Shown piece by piece: positions 30,889 through 31,229 of a stretch of 31,229 nucleotides of DNA (the stretch's first letter is position 1; each line of letters starts with the position of its first letter). The stretch comes from CAZGWJ01 sp964529445 (GTDB taxonomy: Bacteria; Oederibacteriota; Muellerivitia; Muellerivitales; Muellerivitaceae). The position numbers and the translations under genes were made by a program. The notes beneath the pieces were generated by a model. That model worked only from the letters and a program-made list of their open reading frames with translations. It did not search any database and was not told the origin of the DNA. The DNA lies in NCBI GenBank assembly GCA_964529445.1, contig CAZGWJ010000025.1, forward strand, positions 1 through 31,229, given 5' to 3'.

Positions 30889-31229
30889 CAGGCAGGCTGT
30901 AGAAAGCGCAGGCGTTGGCGGTGGTGACCCTCGCCAATTCCTCGTAAGGAACACCTTTCACCTCGGCGGCCCGGCGGGCGACGAACGACACGAAAGCCGG
31001 CTCGTTGCGCTTCCCCCGGTGGGGGTCCGGGGCCAGCCAGGGAGCGTCGGTCTCGACGATCAACCGATCGAGAGGCACGAGTCCCAACGCATCCCGATGT
31101 TCCTGCCCGTTCTTGAAAGTGAGCGGTCCCGCGAAGGAGAAATAGCAGTCCAGGGAAAGAAACCGCTCGACCATGGACGTCCATCGGATCCTTGCGGAGC
31201 GCGCGAAGCGCATGAAGGTCATGATGCAT
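30881..31229 (-). CDS. TatD family metal-dependent hydrolase, C-terminal part
   Basis: The gene runs off the right edge; about 116 C-terminal codons are seen. YFSFAGPLTFKN, PLDRLIVETDAPWLAP and the following HRGKRNEP are diagnostic of TatD DNases; the Asp of ETDAP is a metal ligand. The upstream part aligns less well: the usual HCF metal-ligand motif about 17 residues before YFSFAG is not evident in this frame. This may be divergence, a frameshift or an edge effect. It is followed after 68 bases by trpD. Confidence 0.88.
   Translation of the reverse strand, partial: CIMTFMRFARSARIRWTSMVERFLSLDCYFSFAGPLTFKNGQEHRDALGLVPLDRLIVETDAPWLAPDPHRGKRNEPAFVSFVARRAAEVKGVPYEELARVTTANACAFYSLPVS

Noticed and set aside
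30867..31229. 120-codon minus-strand frame beginning MHHDLHALRA at the right edge
   Set aside because: The adjacent frame ending at 30881 carries the diagnostic TatD motifs, so this one is a shadow.

Overview
The window is a dense, GC-rich (roughly 60%) bacterial chromosome segment. Every gene I can support reads on the minus strand, so in transcription order it runs from right (31229) to left (1). The content is almost entirely housekeeping: tryptophan synthesis, fatty-acid and folate enzymes, CoA synthesis, rho, release factor 1 and its methylase, RNA polymerase beta and beta', and the str operon. I see no mobile element, CRISPR array, tRNA or rRNA gene.

Layout by transcription order: partial tatD; trpD-trpC-trpF-(TPR protein)-trpB-trpA-accD-folC; folD-coaE-two GGDEF proteins; rho-LysM/M23 peptidase-GT-C type membrane protein; rpmE; prfA-prmC; rpoB-rpoC; rpsL-rpsG-fusA-tuf (only the first 11 codons of tuf are inside). 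Many junctions are 4-base overlaps (trpD/trpC, trpB/trpA, coaE/GGDEF-1, GGDEF-1/GGDEF-2, prfA/prmC, rpoB/rpoC), so translational coupling is widespread. GTG or TTG starts are common even in core genes (rpoB, rpoC, fusA, rpsL).

The organism is probably a diderm-type bacterium. RpoB carries a coiled-coil insert of the kind found in Gram-negative lineages, and a LysM/M23 envelope hydrolase is present. The trpDCF-BA-accD-folC and rho-rpmE-prfA-prmC orders recall Deltaproteobacteria and related phyla. However, rpoBC follows prmC rather than rplJL, and a TPR gene interrupts the trp genes, so I would not assign a phylum without a tree.

The most interesting signals are regulatory. The rpoB leader has two good promoter-like sequences followed at once by an intrinsic terminator and a competing hairpin. 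The rpsL leader has an intrinsic terminator whose 5' arm can pair with three sites: its own 3' arm, an upstream segment, and the rpsL start codon region, which repeats a 10-base piece of the terminator. Other points are a coupled pair of diguanylate cyclases that differ in their inhibitory site, an L31 with a long Ala/Lys-rich tail, a possible 25-codon ORF between folC and folD, and a FolC lacking a normally conserved segment. I found no clear sign of an entirely new multi-gene system; the core is conventional.
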